Shown here piece by piece: positions 1 through 9,212 of a stretch of DNA of 64,000 bases; position 1 is the stretch's first letter, and the number at the start of each line of letters is the position of its first letter. This DNA comes from WTKG01 sp963735005 (GTDB taxonomy: Bacteria > Actinomycetota > Actinomycetes > Actinomycetales > Demequinaceae). The stretch covers positions 1 to 64,000 of the forward strand of contig CAVTJA010000009.1 in assembly GCA_963735005.1 (NCBI GenBank), in the 5' to 3' direction. A program made the position numbers and the translations under genes. The notes under the pieces are model-generated. The model did no database searches, was not told the DNA's origin, and saw only the letters and a list, made by a program, of their open reading frames with translations.

Positions 1-1392
1 GCCGCCGGCCTGCATCCCCATGTCCTGGGCGGCGGGGCCAATGACGGAGATCGTCTTCACGCTGGGCGAGATGGGAAGTGCACCCTTGTTCTTCAGTAGC
101 ACCTGGGACTCCTGCACCGCGGTGCGAGCGATGGCACGGTGCTCGGCGCTGCCCACCGTGGCGGCCGCGGCCGGGTCGGGGTAGGGGTGCTCGAACAGAC
201 CCAGCTGGAACTTGACGCGCAGGATCCGGCTCACGGCCTCGTCGATCCGGCTCTGCGGAATGTCACCACTTGCCACGCCGTTGGCGAGTGCCGCCTGGAA
301 GGCCGCGCCGTCATACGGCGTCATCACCATGTCCACGCCCGCATTGACGCACGCCGCGATTGACGCGTCGTAATCCCCAGGGTTGATCTGGTCGCAGCCC
401 GCCCAATCGGAGACGACGAACCCGGTGAATCCGAGGTCGCCGCGCAGGGTGTCCGTCAGCAGGTCCTTGCGGGCGTGCATCTTCACGCCGCCCCACGACG
501 AGAAGCTCGCCATCGCCGACTCCGCGCCCGCGTCAACCGCCGCCTGGTAGGGGATCAGCAGCGTCGTCAGTAGCGCGGGGTCGTCGGGAACGTTGCCCTG
601 GTCAATGAGGTACGGGCCGTTCATCCCGGAAGTGGTTGAGGAGCCGAACACTGTGGAGGCGTCGCCGATGTAGTGCTTGGCGGTGGCGAGCACGCTGGAA
701 GGGGCGGCGAGGTCGTCTCCCTGCAGGCCGCGAATAGTTGCGGCGCCCAGCGACGCCACGACTGCCGGGTCCTGCGAGTAGGTCTCGTACGTGCGTCCCC
801 ACCGGACGTCTCTGCTCACGCCCAGCACCGGCGCGAACGTCCACCGGATGCCCGTTGCCGAGACCTCCTCGGCGGTCGCGCGCCCCACCTGCTCGGCGAG
901 TTCGGGGTCGTTCGCCGCCCCGATCCCTATCTGCTGCGGGAACACCGTCGCGCCGTACATGCTGCCGAAACCGTGGATCGCGTCAATCCCGTAGATCAAC
1001 GGGATGCCCAGGCGAGTGTCGTTGACCGCCTCGTCCTGGAGCGCGGTTACCGCCGCCGACCAGTCGTCAACCGTCGCGTTCGGCACCACCGCGCCGCCGC
1101 CGTGCAGCGCGCTTCCCAGGTGGAGCCGCGCTACGTCACCGGGGCGGAGCGAGCCGTGCTCGACTTGAGTCATCTGGCCGAACTTCTCCTCCTGCGTCAT
1201 CCGCGACAGGAGGTCCGCAACGCGCTCGTCAACGGGCAGCGTCGCGTCCAGGTACGGGGCGGCCGATGCCGAGGCAGGCGGGGTGGTCTCGGCGGTCTGC
1301 GTCGGTTGCGGAGACTCGTCGGTACACGCGGCGACGAGGAGCAAAGCGGCCGCGGCGGCCGCGACAAGGGAGCGAGAGGTCATGTTGGCCAT
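1..1392 (-). CDS. Glycoside hydrolase family 3 beta-glucosidase, lipoprotein (3' end outside window)
   Basis: Secreted exo-acting beta-glucosidase/beta-glucan exohydrolase, expected to release glucose from cello- or laminari-oligosaccharides at the cell surface. The reading frame is open for 464 residues to the window edge, so the C-terminal part is missing. Residues 1-23 form a lipoprotein signal with lipobox LVAAC (lipid-modified Cys23). The GH3 N-terminal barrel follows: YGIDAIHGFG, a KH motif in ATAKHYIGD, and FVVSDWAG, in which Asp329 is the family's catalytic nucleophile. The start of the C-terminal GH3 domain is present (AVQESQVLLKNKGALPI). Start at 1392 has a GGGAG about 7 nt upstream; an in-frame ATG at 1383 is the alternative. 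A CebR-like palindrome touches the start codon, which supports control by cello-oligosaccharides. Divergent from the CAP-domain gene. Function of the family is sure; the exact glucan is not. Confidence 0.93.
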   Translation of the reverse strand, partial: MANMTSRSLVAAAAAALLLVAACTDESPQPTQTAETTPPASASAAPYLDATLPVDERVADLLSRMTQEEKFGQMTQVEHGSLRPGDVARLHLGSALHGGGAVVPNATVDDWSAAVTALQDEAVNDTRLGIPLIYGIDAIHGFGSMYGATVFPQQIGIGAANDPELAEQVGRATAEEVSATGIRWTFAPVLGVSRDVRWGRTYETYSQDPAVVASLGAATIRGLQGDDLAAPSSVLATAKHYIGDASTVFGSSTTSGMNGPYLIDQGNVPDDPALLTTLLIPYQAAVDAGAESAMASFSSWGGVKMHARKDLLTDTLRGDLGFTGFVVSDWAGCDQINPGDYDASIAACVNAGVDMVMTPYDGAAFQAALANGVASGDIPQSRIDEAVSRILRVKFQLGLFEHPYPDPAAAATVGSAEHRAIARTAVQESQVLLKNKGALPISPSVKTISVIGPAAQDMGMQAGG

Positions 1393-1417
1393 GGTAGCGC
1401 TCCCACGGGGAGCGCTA
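1392..1417. promoter_or_regulatory. CebR-like operator / inverted repeat at the GH3 start codon
   Basis: A perfect 10-bp inverted repeat with a 3-nt spacer (arms TAGCGCTCCC and GGGAGCGCTA, 1395-1417). The left part, 1392-1405, reads TGGTAGCGCTCCCA, one mismatch from the CebR box TGGGAGCGCTCCCA known from cellulose-using actinobacteria; a second weaker copy shares the right arm. CebR is a LacI-family repressor released by cellobiose/cellotriose and commonly controls cebEFG-bglC. Position over the start codon would block transcription or initiation of the beta-glucosidase gene. The cebR gene itself is not in the window. Confidence 0.7.
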
Positions 1418-1469
1418 GCGGGGCCTCGCGCGTTGGGTCGATGTGCCCCCTTATGTCGCTTCAGATCCC

Positions 1470-1489
1470 TTTGTGGGATGCACCACAAA
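1470..1489. promoter_or_regulatory. Palindrome TTTGTGG-N6-CCACAAA, possible CRP/GlxR-type site
   Basis: A perfect 7-bp inverted repeat with 6-nt spacer lies in the intergenic region between the divergent GH3 and CAP-domain genes. The core TGTGG-N6-CCACA differs from the CRP-family consensus TGTGA-N6-TCACA by one symmetric base per arm. Its place about 80 nt upstream of both starts fits an activator or repressor site. Identity of the binding protein is inference only. Confidence 0.4.
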
Positions 1490-1558
1490 CCTCTTATCTC
1501 GGGCGAACTCCGCTCCTAGCCTGAGCGTGGGAGAAGGACAACTGAGGGTGCGGGAGTA

Positions 1559-2314
1559 ATGGACATGACACACGTGAAGTCGCGCGCGGCCGTAGTCGCG
1601 CTTGCGGCGCTGTGCGCGTCGCTCTTCCTCGGAGCGCCGGCGCAAGCGACCACGGGCCTTAGTGCCGAGGCCCAATACCTCTTTGACGGCACCAACGACT
1701 ACCGCGCTAGCAAGGGCAAGGAACCGCTGCTGAACGATGCGGAGCTCAACGCGGTAGCACAGGCGTACGCCGAGCAGATGGCGGCCAAGGCTGAGTCGTC
1801 GGGCGTCAGCAATGCCTTCCACCACAACCCGAACCTGTCGTCGCAGGTGCCCGGCGGGTGGACCTACCTTGGCGAGAACATCGCGTGGAACACGTACAAC
1901 CTCTATGCCGGGTACGACCCCGTGGCCAAGATGATGAAGCAGTGGAAGGAGTCGCCCGGCCACGCCAAGAATATGGCGAACAGCCACTACACGCACATGG
2001 GGATCGGCTACTACGCCGACGACACCGGCGCGTGGGGTGTCCAGGTGTTCGTGCAGTACCCGCCGAACACCGCGCTCGAAGGCGGCGGCGAGTTCTTCAA
2101 GGGCGAGCAGCGGGTCATCGCGCTCGACGTAGACCCGGCGGGCTCAGGCGCGGGGGAACTGTGGATCAAGAAGAACGGCAACGCCTGGAAGAGGACCCAC
2201 GCGACCGTGCGCTTCACGGACGGCTCCGGTAGCCGCATGGTGAAGCCGGGGGCGAACACCACACAGTACAAGGTGCGCGTAGAGCGGCGGATTCTCCAAC
2301 GCGGTTACGTTTAG
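1559..2314 (+). CDS. Secreted CAP-domain (SCP/PR-1-like) protein, C-terminus frameshifted
   Basis: Secreted protein of the CAP superfamily (YkwD-like in bacteria); biochemical role of bacterial members is poorly known. A Sec signal peptide ends near ...GAPAQA-TT (about residue 31). The CAP domain occupies about residues 35-165, with the conserved GENIAWN, an SPGHAKNM motif (usual form SxxHRxNM) and HMGIGYY. After it comes a beta-rich segment (ELWIKKNGNAWK...) that matches the C-terminal domains of the next secreted proteins. The frame then runs into ERRILQRGYV and stops at 2314, while a natural continuation of the same kind of domain is readable in another frame to 2600, so the stop is probably created by loss of an AG dinucleotide near 2282. 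Start ATG 1559 has GGGAG close upstream; the in-frame ATG at 1565 has better spacing. Confidence 0.85.
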   Translation: MDMTHVKSRAAVVALAALCASLFLGAPAQATTGLSAEAQYLFDGTNDYRASKGKEPLLNDAELNAVAQAYAEQMAAKAESSGVSNAFHHNPNLSSQVPGGWTYLGENIAWNTYNLYAGYDPVAKMMKQWKESPGHAKNMANSHYTHMGIGYYADDTGAWGVQVFVQYPPNTALEGGGEFFKGEQRVIALDVDPAGSGAGELWIKKNGNAWKRTHATVRFTDGSGSRMVKPGANTTQYKVRVERRILQRGYV

Positions 2315-2600
2315 CAAGATCACCCCATACCTAGGGCTCGCGTTCGACGAAGGCGACGACGGCACGCACCTGCTTCGCGAGTCCTTCGACCTCAACATTT
2401 CCGTTGCCCCGGCATATACGGGCAACGTCAAGGTACGCATCCGCAAGCCGGGCGGATCGTGGTCGAAGCTCGCGATGGTCCCGGTGGTTGACGGCGTGGG
2501 CGTCCTCACGACCACGCAAAAGAAGGGCAAGCGCGACTACCAAGTGGTGTTCTCGGGCGCGAAGTCCGACACCGTCCGAGCCACCCGCATCCGCGAATAG
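2283..2600 (+). pseudogene. Detached C-terminal domain of the CAP-domain protein
   Basis: Open frame with no start codon of its own that begins where the CAP gene loses its frame and ends at TAG 2600. It encodes about 105 residues: SGGFSNAVTF..., then a domain with PGGSWSKL, VVDGVGVL, and YQVVFSGAKS, very like the C-terminal domain of the 864-aa protein downstream. Joined to the upstream frame it gives a CAP protein of about 347 residues with two tandem C-terminal beta-domains. The break is either a real 2-bp deletion (GAGAG to GAG) or a sequence error. Confidence 0.75.
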
Positions 2601-2790
2601 TCCCCGGTTTCGAAATAGGGGTTTTCCACCGTCGGGGCGCCGCGGCCCGCGGCACCTGCCACGATGGGCGTGAGGGGTATCGACGCCGCACGCGTTGGCG
2701 ACCACAACCGATCGCGCCGCTATCTCGTTGTGACATCGGCGCGGCATGGTTTCTGTCGGGATCGCGCCGACGCAAACCTGAGGAGAGAAC

Positions 2791-5385
2791 GTGCAGCGCG
2801 GCTTCAGCAGTGACACGACCGAAAGACTTCACATCAGGGTGCGAGCGATCGCGATCGTGGCGGTGGCCGCGCTAGTTGCGCTCGCCCTAGGCGCCTCAGC
2901 GGAGTCCGCGGCTGCGGCTGGCCGTGCGACGGTCGCATCCCCGTCAGCTGCCGCCGACGCGATCTCGGACGATGAGGCCGCAGCGGCCCACGCCGCGCAG
3001 GCCGCGGCGGCGGCGGTTGCCACGACGCCCCAGCCGCTTGTCAGCCCAGACCCAGCGGCGGTGGAGACGGTGGCGCACATTGGCGGCACTGTCACCCTGC
3101 CCGCCGGCTCGGCCTCGACGCACATCTGCGTCGTTGCTCTCGGCGATGACTACTCCACGGCGAGTGACTGCGCGACGAACACCGGCCTCACGTACGGCAT
3201 GGACGTGCCGCCCGGCAACTACCAGCTCGCGGTGTATCCGGATGACCCCGCCGACGCCGAGTTCTGGTACCCGGACTCCCCGGGGGTTGGGTCCGCAGGT
3301 GTGTATGCGCTCGCCGCAGGCGACACTCTCACAGCCGACATCAATGTCGTGCGCGCCGCATCGCTTTCGGTGCACATCGCGCGCTCGGACGGTCAGCCCG
3401 CGGCAGGGCTTCACGGGTACGTTCGGGACGCCGCCGGAAAGTACGCGTCCAGCGGTGACTCCAGCGGCACGGGCGACATCACCGTAGGCTCGCTGCTACC
3501 CGGCACCTACTACTTCAACTTCTTCGACGACGCGCCAGTAGTGGGCGAGTGGTATCAGGACGCGACGGGCTTTGGCGACGCGACGTCGTTTGACCTCACG
3601 GCGGGCGCGACAACCTCGATCGAGATGAATGTGTCCGCGACCGGCTCTCCCTCCGCGAGCGCATCGCCGAGCGCATCGCCCAGCGCGTCGCCCAGCGCCT
3701 CCCCGAGTCCTTCTCCGTCGACGGGTGGCTCCGTGACCACGGCGACCGTTTCCGGCGTCATCACGCTGCCCATCGGCTCCACGAGCGAACGGGCGTGCGT
3801 TCTGGCCATGGGCAACACCCACTCGGCGAGTGCGTGCACCGCGGGTGGTGGGGACGACTCGTATTCGCTGGACCTCGACCCCGATTCCTACATATTCATC
3901 TTCTCGACCGACGACTCGGACGATGCCATCATCTGGTACCCCGACGCAGCAAGCGTCGGCAGCGCGGTGACGTACGACCTCGAGGCGGGCGACGCGATGG
4001 TAGCCAACGTGGACATCCCGCGCGCCGCCACACTCGACGTCAAGGTGCGGGCCGAAGATGGTTCCTCTCCGGAGGGTGTCTTCGTGGTGCTCCAGGACTC
4101 GAACCAGAATTTCGCGGGAGCCGACTACGCCGACGCTTCCGGGCATGTGGAGTTCAGCCAGCTTCCGCCTGGCACGTACGACGTACGCACCCACGACGAC
4201 AACGGATTCATCGGCGAGTGGTACCAAGACGCGACTGACCAAGAGACCGCAACACACTTGGCGCTCGCGGGTGACACCACCACTCACATCACGATGACCC
4301 TCGCGCGCGTCAAGACGATCACGGGCCGAGTGATTCTCCCCGCGGGGGCCGCGATGACTGGGTACGTCGTCTCCTATAACGCCTCCACTGGCGAAATCGG
4401 CGACATCGCGATTCCCAACGATTCAGGGAGGTTCGTATTGGACGGCACCGGCGTCAAGGTGCGCGTCGTGTTCATGGGCTTCACGGGCGCCGCGACGGAG
4501 TGGTATGACGACGCTCCGACGTTCGGCAGGGCCGCTGCGGTGCGCCCTAAGGTCGGCGGCAAGAGCCTTGGCAAGATCACGCTCCAGCCGGAGAGCACTT
4601 TGAGTGGGGCGCTCACGGGTTCAGTGCTCGACACCCTTGGTGACTACGTGTGCGTGAGGCCGTTGATCGGTGAGTACTCCATTCCCGGGGCTTCGGCCTG
4701 CGGCTCCAAGGGTGAAACCTTCACGCTCAACAACCTCAAGGCCGGCAAGTACACCCTGACGTACACGGATGGCGAGTCCACGGTGTACATGGGCGGCGCA
4801 GACATCTCCGACGCGCAGAAACTCAAGGTGCGCAGGAACACCGATGGCTGGGTCGAGCTTGACCCCATTGATCTCAGCTACCCGGACACGTTCGTCCAGG
4901 GCGAGAACATTGACGTGACCGTGACGGCCACGTCCGGTGCGGACGGCACTGTGACGTTGTGGTCGAAGAAGCCGGGAGGCTCGTGGGTCAAGCTCGATAA
5001 GAAGATCACACTGTCTGCTGGCGAGGGATCCGTCACCGTGCGCCCATCGCCAGGCATCCAGTACCGCGCGAGCTTCGGCTACCAGAAGGTCACCGGCGGC
5101 GCCGTGTCCAAGGTCAAGACCACGGTCGCGGTCACCGGCCCCAGCGAATTCACTCCGCGGGAGCCCTTCGAGATTGGAGTCACGCTCGGCGACCCCGCCA
5201 CGGGCAAGGCGAAGCTCAGATTCCGCGTGAACGGCGGTTCATGGCACACCTACTCCAAGCGGATCCGCATCATGGACGGTGAGGGCGCCATCACGGTCCG
5301 ACGCAAGAGCGGGAACGTGGTCGAGTACCAGGTGATCTACGCAGGCGCCAAGTCGGGCTACCTCACCGTCGAGCGCGCGACCTAG
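2791..5385 (+). CDS. Large secreted protein with carboxypeptidase-regulatory-like repeats and Ser-Pro linker
   Basis: 864-residue exported protein of unknown function, probably a surface or matrix protein. GTG start with AGGAGAG 5 nt upstream. Residues 1-45 are a long signal sequence ending in an Ala-rich stretch. Two copies of a repeat pair follow (about residues 90-280 and 310-505): GGTVTLPAGS.../SGVITLPIGS..., each containing a conserved Cys pair and a FWYPDS/IWYPDA motif, then an SVHI/DVKV half ending in GEWYQDAT. This is the prealbumin-like fold used as adhesive or spacer domains. A Ser/Ala/Pro repeat linker separates the pairs. More GRVILP and SGALTGSVLD repeats follow, and the last 165 residues hold two copies of the GGSW domain also seen in the CAP and SpoIID proteins nearby. 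No sortase motif or transmembrane anchor at the C-terminus. Confidence 0.8.
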   Translation: MQRGFSSDTTERLHIRVRAIAIVAVAALVALALGASAESAAAAGRATVASPSAAADAISDDEAAAAHAAQAAAAAVATTPQPLVSPDPAAVETVAHIGGTVTLPAGSASTHICVVALGDDYSTASDCATNTGLTYGMDVPPGNYQLAVYPDDPADAEFWYPDSPGVGSAGVYALAAGDTLTADINVVRAASLSVHIARSDGQPAAGLHGYVRDAAGKYASSGDSSGTGDITVGSLLPGTYYFNFFDDAPVVGEWYQDATGFGDATSFDLTAGATTSIEMNVSATGSPSASASPSASPSASPSASPSPSPSTGGSVTTATVSGVITLPIGSTSERACVLAMGNTHSASACTAGGGDDSYSLDLDPDSYIFIFSTDDSDDAIIWYPDAASVGSAVTYDLEAGDAMVANVDIPRAATLDVKVRAEDGSSPEGVFVVLQDSNQNFAGADYADASGHVEFSQLPPGTYDVRTHDDNGFIGEWYQDATDQETATHLALAGDTTTHITMTLARVKTITGRVILPAGAAMTGYVVSYNASTGEIGDIAIPNDSGRFVLDGTGVKVRVVFMGFTGAATEWYDDAPTFGRAAAVRPKVGGKSLGKITLQPESTLSGALTGSVLDTLGDYVCVRPLIGEYSIPGASACGSKGETFTLNNLKAGKYTLTYTDGESTVYMGGADISDAQKLKVRRNTDGWVELDPIDLSYPDTFVQGENIDVTVTATSGADGTVTLWSKKPGGSWVKLDKKITLSAGEGSVTVRPSPGIQYRASFGYQKVTGGAVSKVKTTVAVTGPSEFTPREPFEIGVTLGDPATGKAKLRFRVNGGSWHTYSKRIRIMDGEGAITVRRKSGNVVEYQVIYAGAKSGYLTVERAT
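3640..3722 (+). repeat. Ser-Ala-Pro coding repeat
   Basis: Short tandem coding repeat (units reading SASPSA) within the large secreted protein, about residues 284-310. It encodes a flexible, proline-rich linker between two domain pairs and is a likely site of length variation. Confidence 0.8.
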
Positions 5386-5402
5386 GCCGTCCCCGGCGGG
5401 CG

Positions 5403-6274
5403 CTACTTGAAGACGACCGTCCGGTGGCCGTCGAGCAGCACGCGGTGTTCGGCGTGCCACTTGACGGCGCGGCCTAGCGCGCGCCGCTCGACGTCCGCGC
5501 CCGACGCGGTGAGCGTCGCCGGCGTGTCCGTGTGGTCGACGCGATCGACGTCCTGCTCGATGATCGGGCCCTCGTCGAGGTCGCTCGTCACATAGTGCGC
5601 CGTCGCGCCAATCAACTTGACCCCGCGGTCGTGCGCCTGGAAGTACGGGCGCGCGCCCTTGAACGACGGCAAGAAGCTGTGGTGGATGTTGATCGCGCGT
5701 CCGGCGAGCTGATCGCACAGCTCCGGCGACAGAATCTGCATGTAGCGGGCGAGCACCACAAGCTCCGCGTCGAGGTCGCGCACCAACTCCATCAGCTGGG
5801 CCTCGGCCGCGGCCTTGGTGTCGGCGGTGACGGGGATGTGGTGGAACGGCTTGCCGTAGAACTCTGCGAGGTCGCGAAGGTCGTCGTGGTTGCCGACGAC
5901 GGCGACGATGTCGACGGGCAGGGTGCCGGCGCGTTCGCGCACCAGCAAGTCGTTGATGCAGTGTGCGGCCTTTGACACGAGCACTACGGTGCGCATCGGC
6001 TTACCAGCCTCGTGGAGGCCCCACGTCATCGTGAACCGCTCGGCGAGCGTGCCGATCGCGGCCTCAAGATCCTCGCGTGGCGGCCGGTGACGTCACCTCG
6101 ACCCGCATGAAGAACAGTCCCGTGTCGGCGTCGCCGAACTGCTGCGACTCGGTGATGTTGCCGCCGTGCTGCGCGAGAGCGCCAGACACCGCATGCACGA
6201 TGCCTGGCGCGATCAGGGCAGGACAGTGACAGCACCCAGGCGGTCGGGGCGTGATCACTGGTGGGATTTGTCAC
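5403..6274 (-). pseudogene. purU: Formyltetrahydrofolate deformylase, two frameshifts
   Basis: PurU hydrolyses 10-formyl-THF to formate and THF, balancing one-carbon pools. All domains can be read but in three frames. The ACT domain begins TAWVLSLSCPDR (frame 1), continues PGIVHAVSGALAQHGGNITES and DTGLFFMRVEV (frame 2, after a break near 6215) and changes again near 6075 to EDLEAAIGTLAERFTMTWG and the whole formyltransferase-fold domain: VVGNHDDLRDLAEF, FHHIPVT, LARYMQILS, NIHHSFLPSFKGARPY, GATAHYVTSDLDEGPIIEQD. Catalytic Asn-His-Asp equivalents (N of NIHHS, H, and D of SDLDEGP) are intact. GTG 6274 is chosen because TATCCT lies 6 nt upstream; the next upstream alternative is GTG 6292. The intact part alone is 5403-6029. 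Indels without any in-frame point stop suggest sequence error or very recent loss. Confidence 0.85.
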
Positions 6275-6280
6275 CTTCCA

Positions 6281-6286
6281 AGGATA
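6281..6286 (-). promoter_or_regulatory. -10 element TATCCT for purU (leaderless)
   Basis: TATCCT ends 6 nt before GTG 6274, so transcription would begin at or next to the start codon. Sets the purU start. Confidence 0.5.
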
Positions 6287-6412
6287 GTCCACGCCGCGGG
6301 ACCGGCGGGCGCGCGGCGAGGACGATTGACACGCGCCATGCGTTTGTCACACTTGAAGGGGAAGAGCGCGGCCCTCAGACTAGGGCCGGATTCGAACGGA
6401 GGTCGACAGGAC

Positions 6413-9121
6413 GTGTCAAGGTTTGTGGCGCGAGGCATTGTTGCCGCGCTTGTTGCGTGGCGCTCCTTGGCGTGCCCCAGGTTGCACAGGCAGAGCGACG
6501 CGAGCCTGAAATCGAACTCGTCGGCCCCGATGGCACACGCCGGCGATCGCGTGGCGAGTGACCGGCGAGCCGACCGCCCGCGACGGCGATGCAACGCTTA
6601 GCGCGAACCCCGGGTGTGCGATTAGGACGCCAGGACATGATTGGCGGAGGTACAGCGAGAAGGTGTTCTCGTCGAGGGGAGTCGCAACCTTTGAGCGCAA
6701 AGACGAGACGCGACCGCGAGTATCGCTTTGCGTACGCGGGCGAGCACAGCAACACGCAATTCGCGTGAACGTGGTGCAGCCGTCCATCGACGCTTGCGCG
6801 GCCCAGCGACCTTCGTTCCGGGCGACTGGGTGGAGCTGACCGCGCAGCGGGGCATCTACGCGAACGGCAATGTCGGAGCTGTGGACTCGCGACGGCGGCA
6901 CATGGACGCAATCGCCGGAAGACCTCGCTTTTGACGACGGCATCGCGACGGTGGCGGTTCAGCCAAGTGCTGGCCGCGCGTATCGCGTGGAGTACCGGGA
7001 GTGCAGTCGAACGCGTATTCGCCGACGGAAGCGGGTGGTGCGCTCGCAACTGAGACCCCCACAACCGTGACGCTATCAGGACCGTCGTCGGTGGCAACAG
7101 GAGACTGGGCCACTCTGGACGCCAGTCTTGACGCCCCCGCTGGTGGTCCCGGCACCTTGTGGAAGCAGGACTCGGGCGGTGGGTGGATTGAATCGGGCGC
7201 GCCGCTCGTGTTCGTCGATGGCGTCGCGCATGCTCCGATCAAGCCCCCGCCGACACCACGTTTCGTGCCAGCTTTGGAAGTCTCAACAGTGGCGCCGTTT
7301 CCGTTGCCGTGGCGCCGGATTCGCTCACGCTGACAGGCTCCGACACGTACGTCAAGGGTCGTCGCGTGCTGCTAACGCTCGACCGTGGCCGCTGGTCGAA
7401 CGGCGAGGGTTACCTGCAAGTGCGCGGCCGGGCGGTTCGTGGTCCACGCCAGGCCCAAGATCTATGTCGTCGATGGCTTGGCTTGACTTCCCGGCAAAGT
7501 TGCGGGGAGACGTCAAAGAGTTCCGCGTCAAAGTACGACGGGCGAATACCAGCAACGTGACACCGAGTGATCTTGAGGTCGTCGCGGTTTCGCTGTCGGG
7601 GAACCGGGACGTACGTGCCGGAACGCCCGCCGAGTTCACGGTTCGAACCTGAGCGTTGATCGGAATGGGCCCGGCACCATCGAGTACCGCAATGTGCCGA
7701 GAGGAGCTGGAACAAGTTCGTCGCATACCGGTCGCCATCGTGGCGGCACGGGACTTTTGACGTGCGTCCTACAGGAATACCCGCGAGTACAAGGTCACAT
7801 ATTGCGGGCCAGGTCAGCAATGGCGTCATCATCACGCCCTCGTGGTCCCTTCCTCGTTCACTTTCAATGGTTCCGGCTACGGCCACGGCGTGGGAATGCC
7901 CCAATACGGGGCCAAGGCCATGGCGGTAGGCGGATCGCGGCCGCGGACGAGATCCTTGAGTATTACTACACGGGCACGCAGGTCGAGACGCTCGCCGTCA
8001 ACCTCCTGGGCGCCACGGACCCGGATGGCGACGAGGAGGTCGAGGTTCAGGTGTTCGGCTCATACAGCGACTGCAAAACTGGCGCGCGCGTGAAAATTCA
8101 TTCCGACGGCGATGGCCAGTGGCGCGCGCTGTTCTACGACACGAACTACGACCCGATCATGGACGGCGGCAAGCCAGCGCAGTCGCTCACGGGCGACAAA
8201 GACACACCGCCTCGAGCTGTCGCGGTAGCGGCTCCACCATCACCGTGACCGCGGGCGCCGTCGGCCTGTGAGCGGCAAGATCGTCGAGGTCCAATGGGAG
8301 GGCACGACCTACTACCAGTCGGGCTCGTCCGAGGAGGCCTACGCGGACATCCTGACCACGTCCGGCAGCCAGGCAACGCATGGCGACTATCGCCACGGGA
8401 TGTTCATCGTGCAGCACCGCAAACTCGCGGCTGAATATCACCAACGTCCTGAAGCTCAACACGGAGTACCTGTACGGCATCGCGGAGGTGCCGTCCTCGT
8501 GGCCGGACGCCTCTCTTGAGGCGCAGGCGATCGCGGCGCGCAACTACGCGGCCAGCCAGCTCGAGCGCGCTCGTCAAGTTGCGACTGCTTCCTGTTCGAC
8601 GACACTCGCAGCCAGTACTTCTCCGGCTGGAAGAAGGAAAACGAGGCCGGATACGGCGACGACTGGGTGGCGGCGGTTGACGCGACCACGAGCAACGGCG
8701 GGGACAGACGGCGAGTTCCTCACCTACGGGTCTGGCGGGCTCGAGAAGCTTGGTGCGCGCCTACTACTTCTCGTCGAGCGGCGGGCAGACGGAGAACAGC
8801 GAAGACATCTGGGTGGCAACGCTGTCGTACACGCGCAGCGTCACGGACCCGTACAGCGTGAGCAACGCGGCAGGCAACCCGTACAAGACCTGGGGCAAGA
8901 CGATCTCTCAATCGAACCGCGAAATCGGCGTTCGGGCTTTCCGACGTGGCAAAGCATCAAGGTCATCAAGCGCACCTCCGGCGTCCTCGACGGCGGCGGT
9001 AACGATCCTCGAGGCGACGTCCTCCACGGGTGAGACGTCGCGCATCACGGGGGCCGAGCACATCCGCATCACGTTCGGCCTGAAGTCCGCGTGGATAGGG
9101 TCCATCACGGGCAACGGCTAG
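6413..9121 (+). pseudogene. SpoIID/LytB-domain secreted wall protein, broken by many frameshifts
   Basis: About 900 codons of one exported protein spread over all three frames. Start GTG 6413 has GGAGG 10 nt upstream; the signal peptide reads SRFVARGIVAALVA then, after a shift near 6465, LLGVPQVAQAERREPEI. Then come tandem beta-domains like those of the two upstream secreted proteins: GPATFVPGDWVEL, ELWTRDGGTWTQ and AFDDGIATV (6800-7000), TTVTLSGPSSVATGDW and GTLWKQDSGGGWIE (7040-7200), LTLTGSDTYVKGRRVLL (7320-7380), GRFVVHARPKIYVVDG (7420-7490). The SpoIID/LytB domain follows: FNGSGYGHGVGMPQYGAKAM (7860-7925), IVEVQWEGTTYY, LNTEYLYGIAEVPSSWPDAS, LEAQAIAARNYA (8440-8560), YYFSSSGGQTENSED, and a C-terminal AEHIRITFGLKSAWIGSITGNG ending at 9121. 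SpoIID proteins cleave or bind denuded peptidoglycan. More than ten indels but no convincing point stop mutation were seen. Either an active gene with poor consensus sequence or a fresh pseudogene. Confidence 0.8.
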
Positions 9122-9212
9122 CCACATCCGGCGGGTTACATTTTGGCGACCATTTCGCCGCAACGTGACAACGCTCACTCAGTCGCGCCCGTTCGCGTGA
9201 CACCATGGACCT

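Noticed and set aside
673..1524. Plus-strand 283-aa open frame
   Set aside because: Antisense to the GH3 gene, whose minus-strand translation has signal peptide and family motifs; the plus product is Arg-rich shadow sequence.
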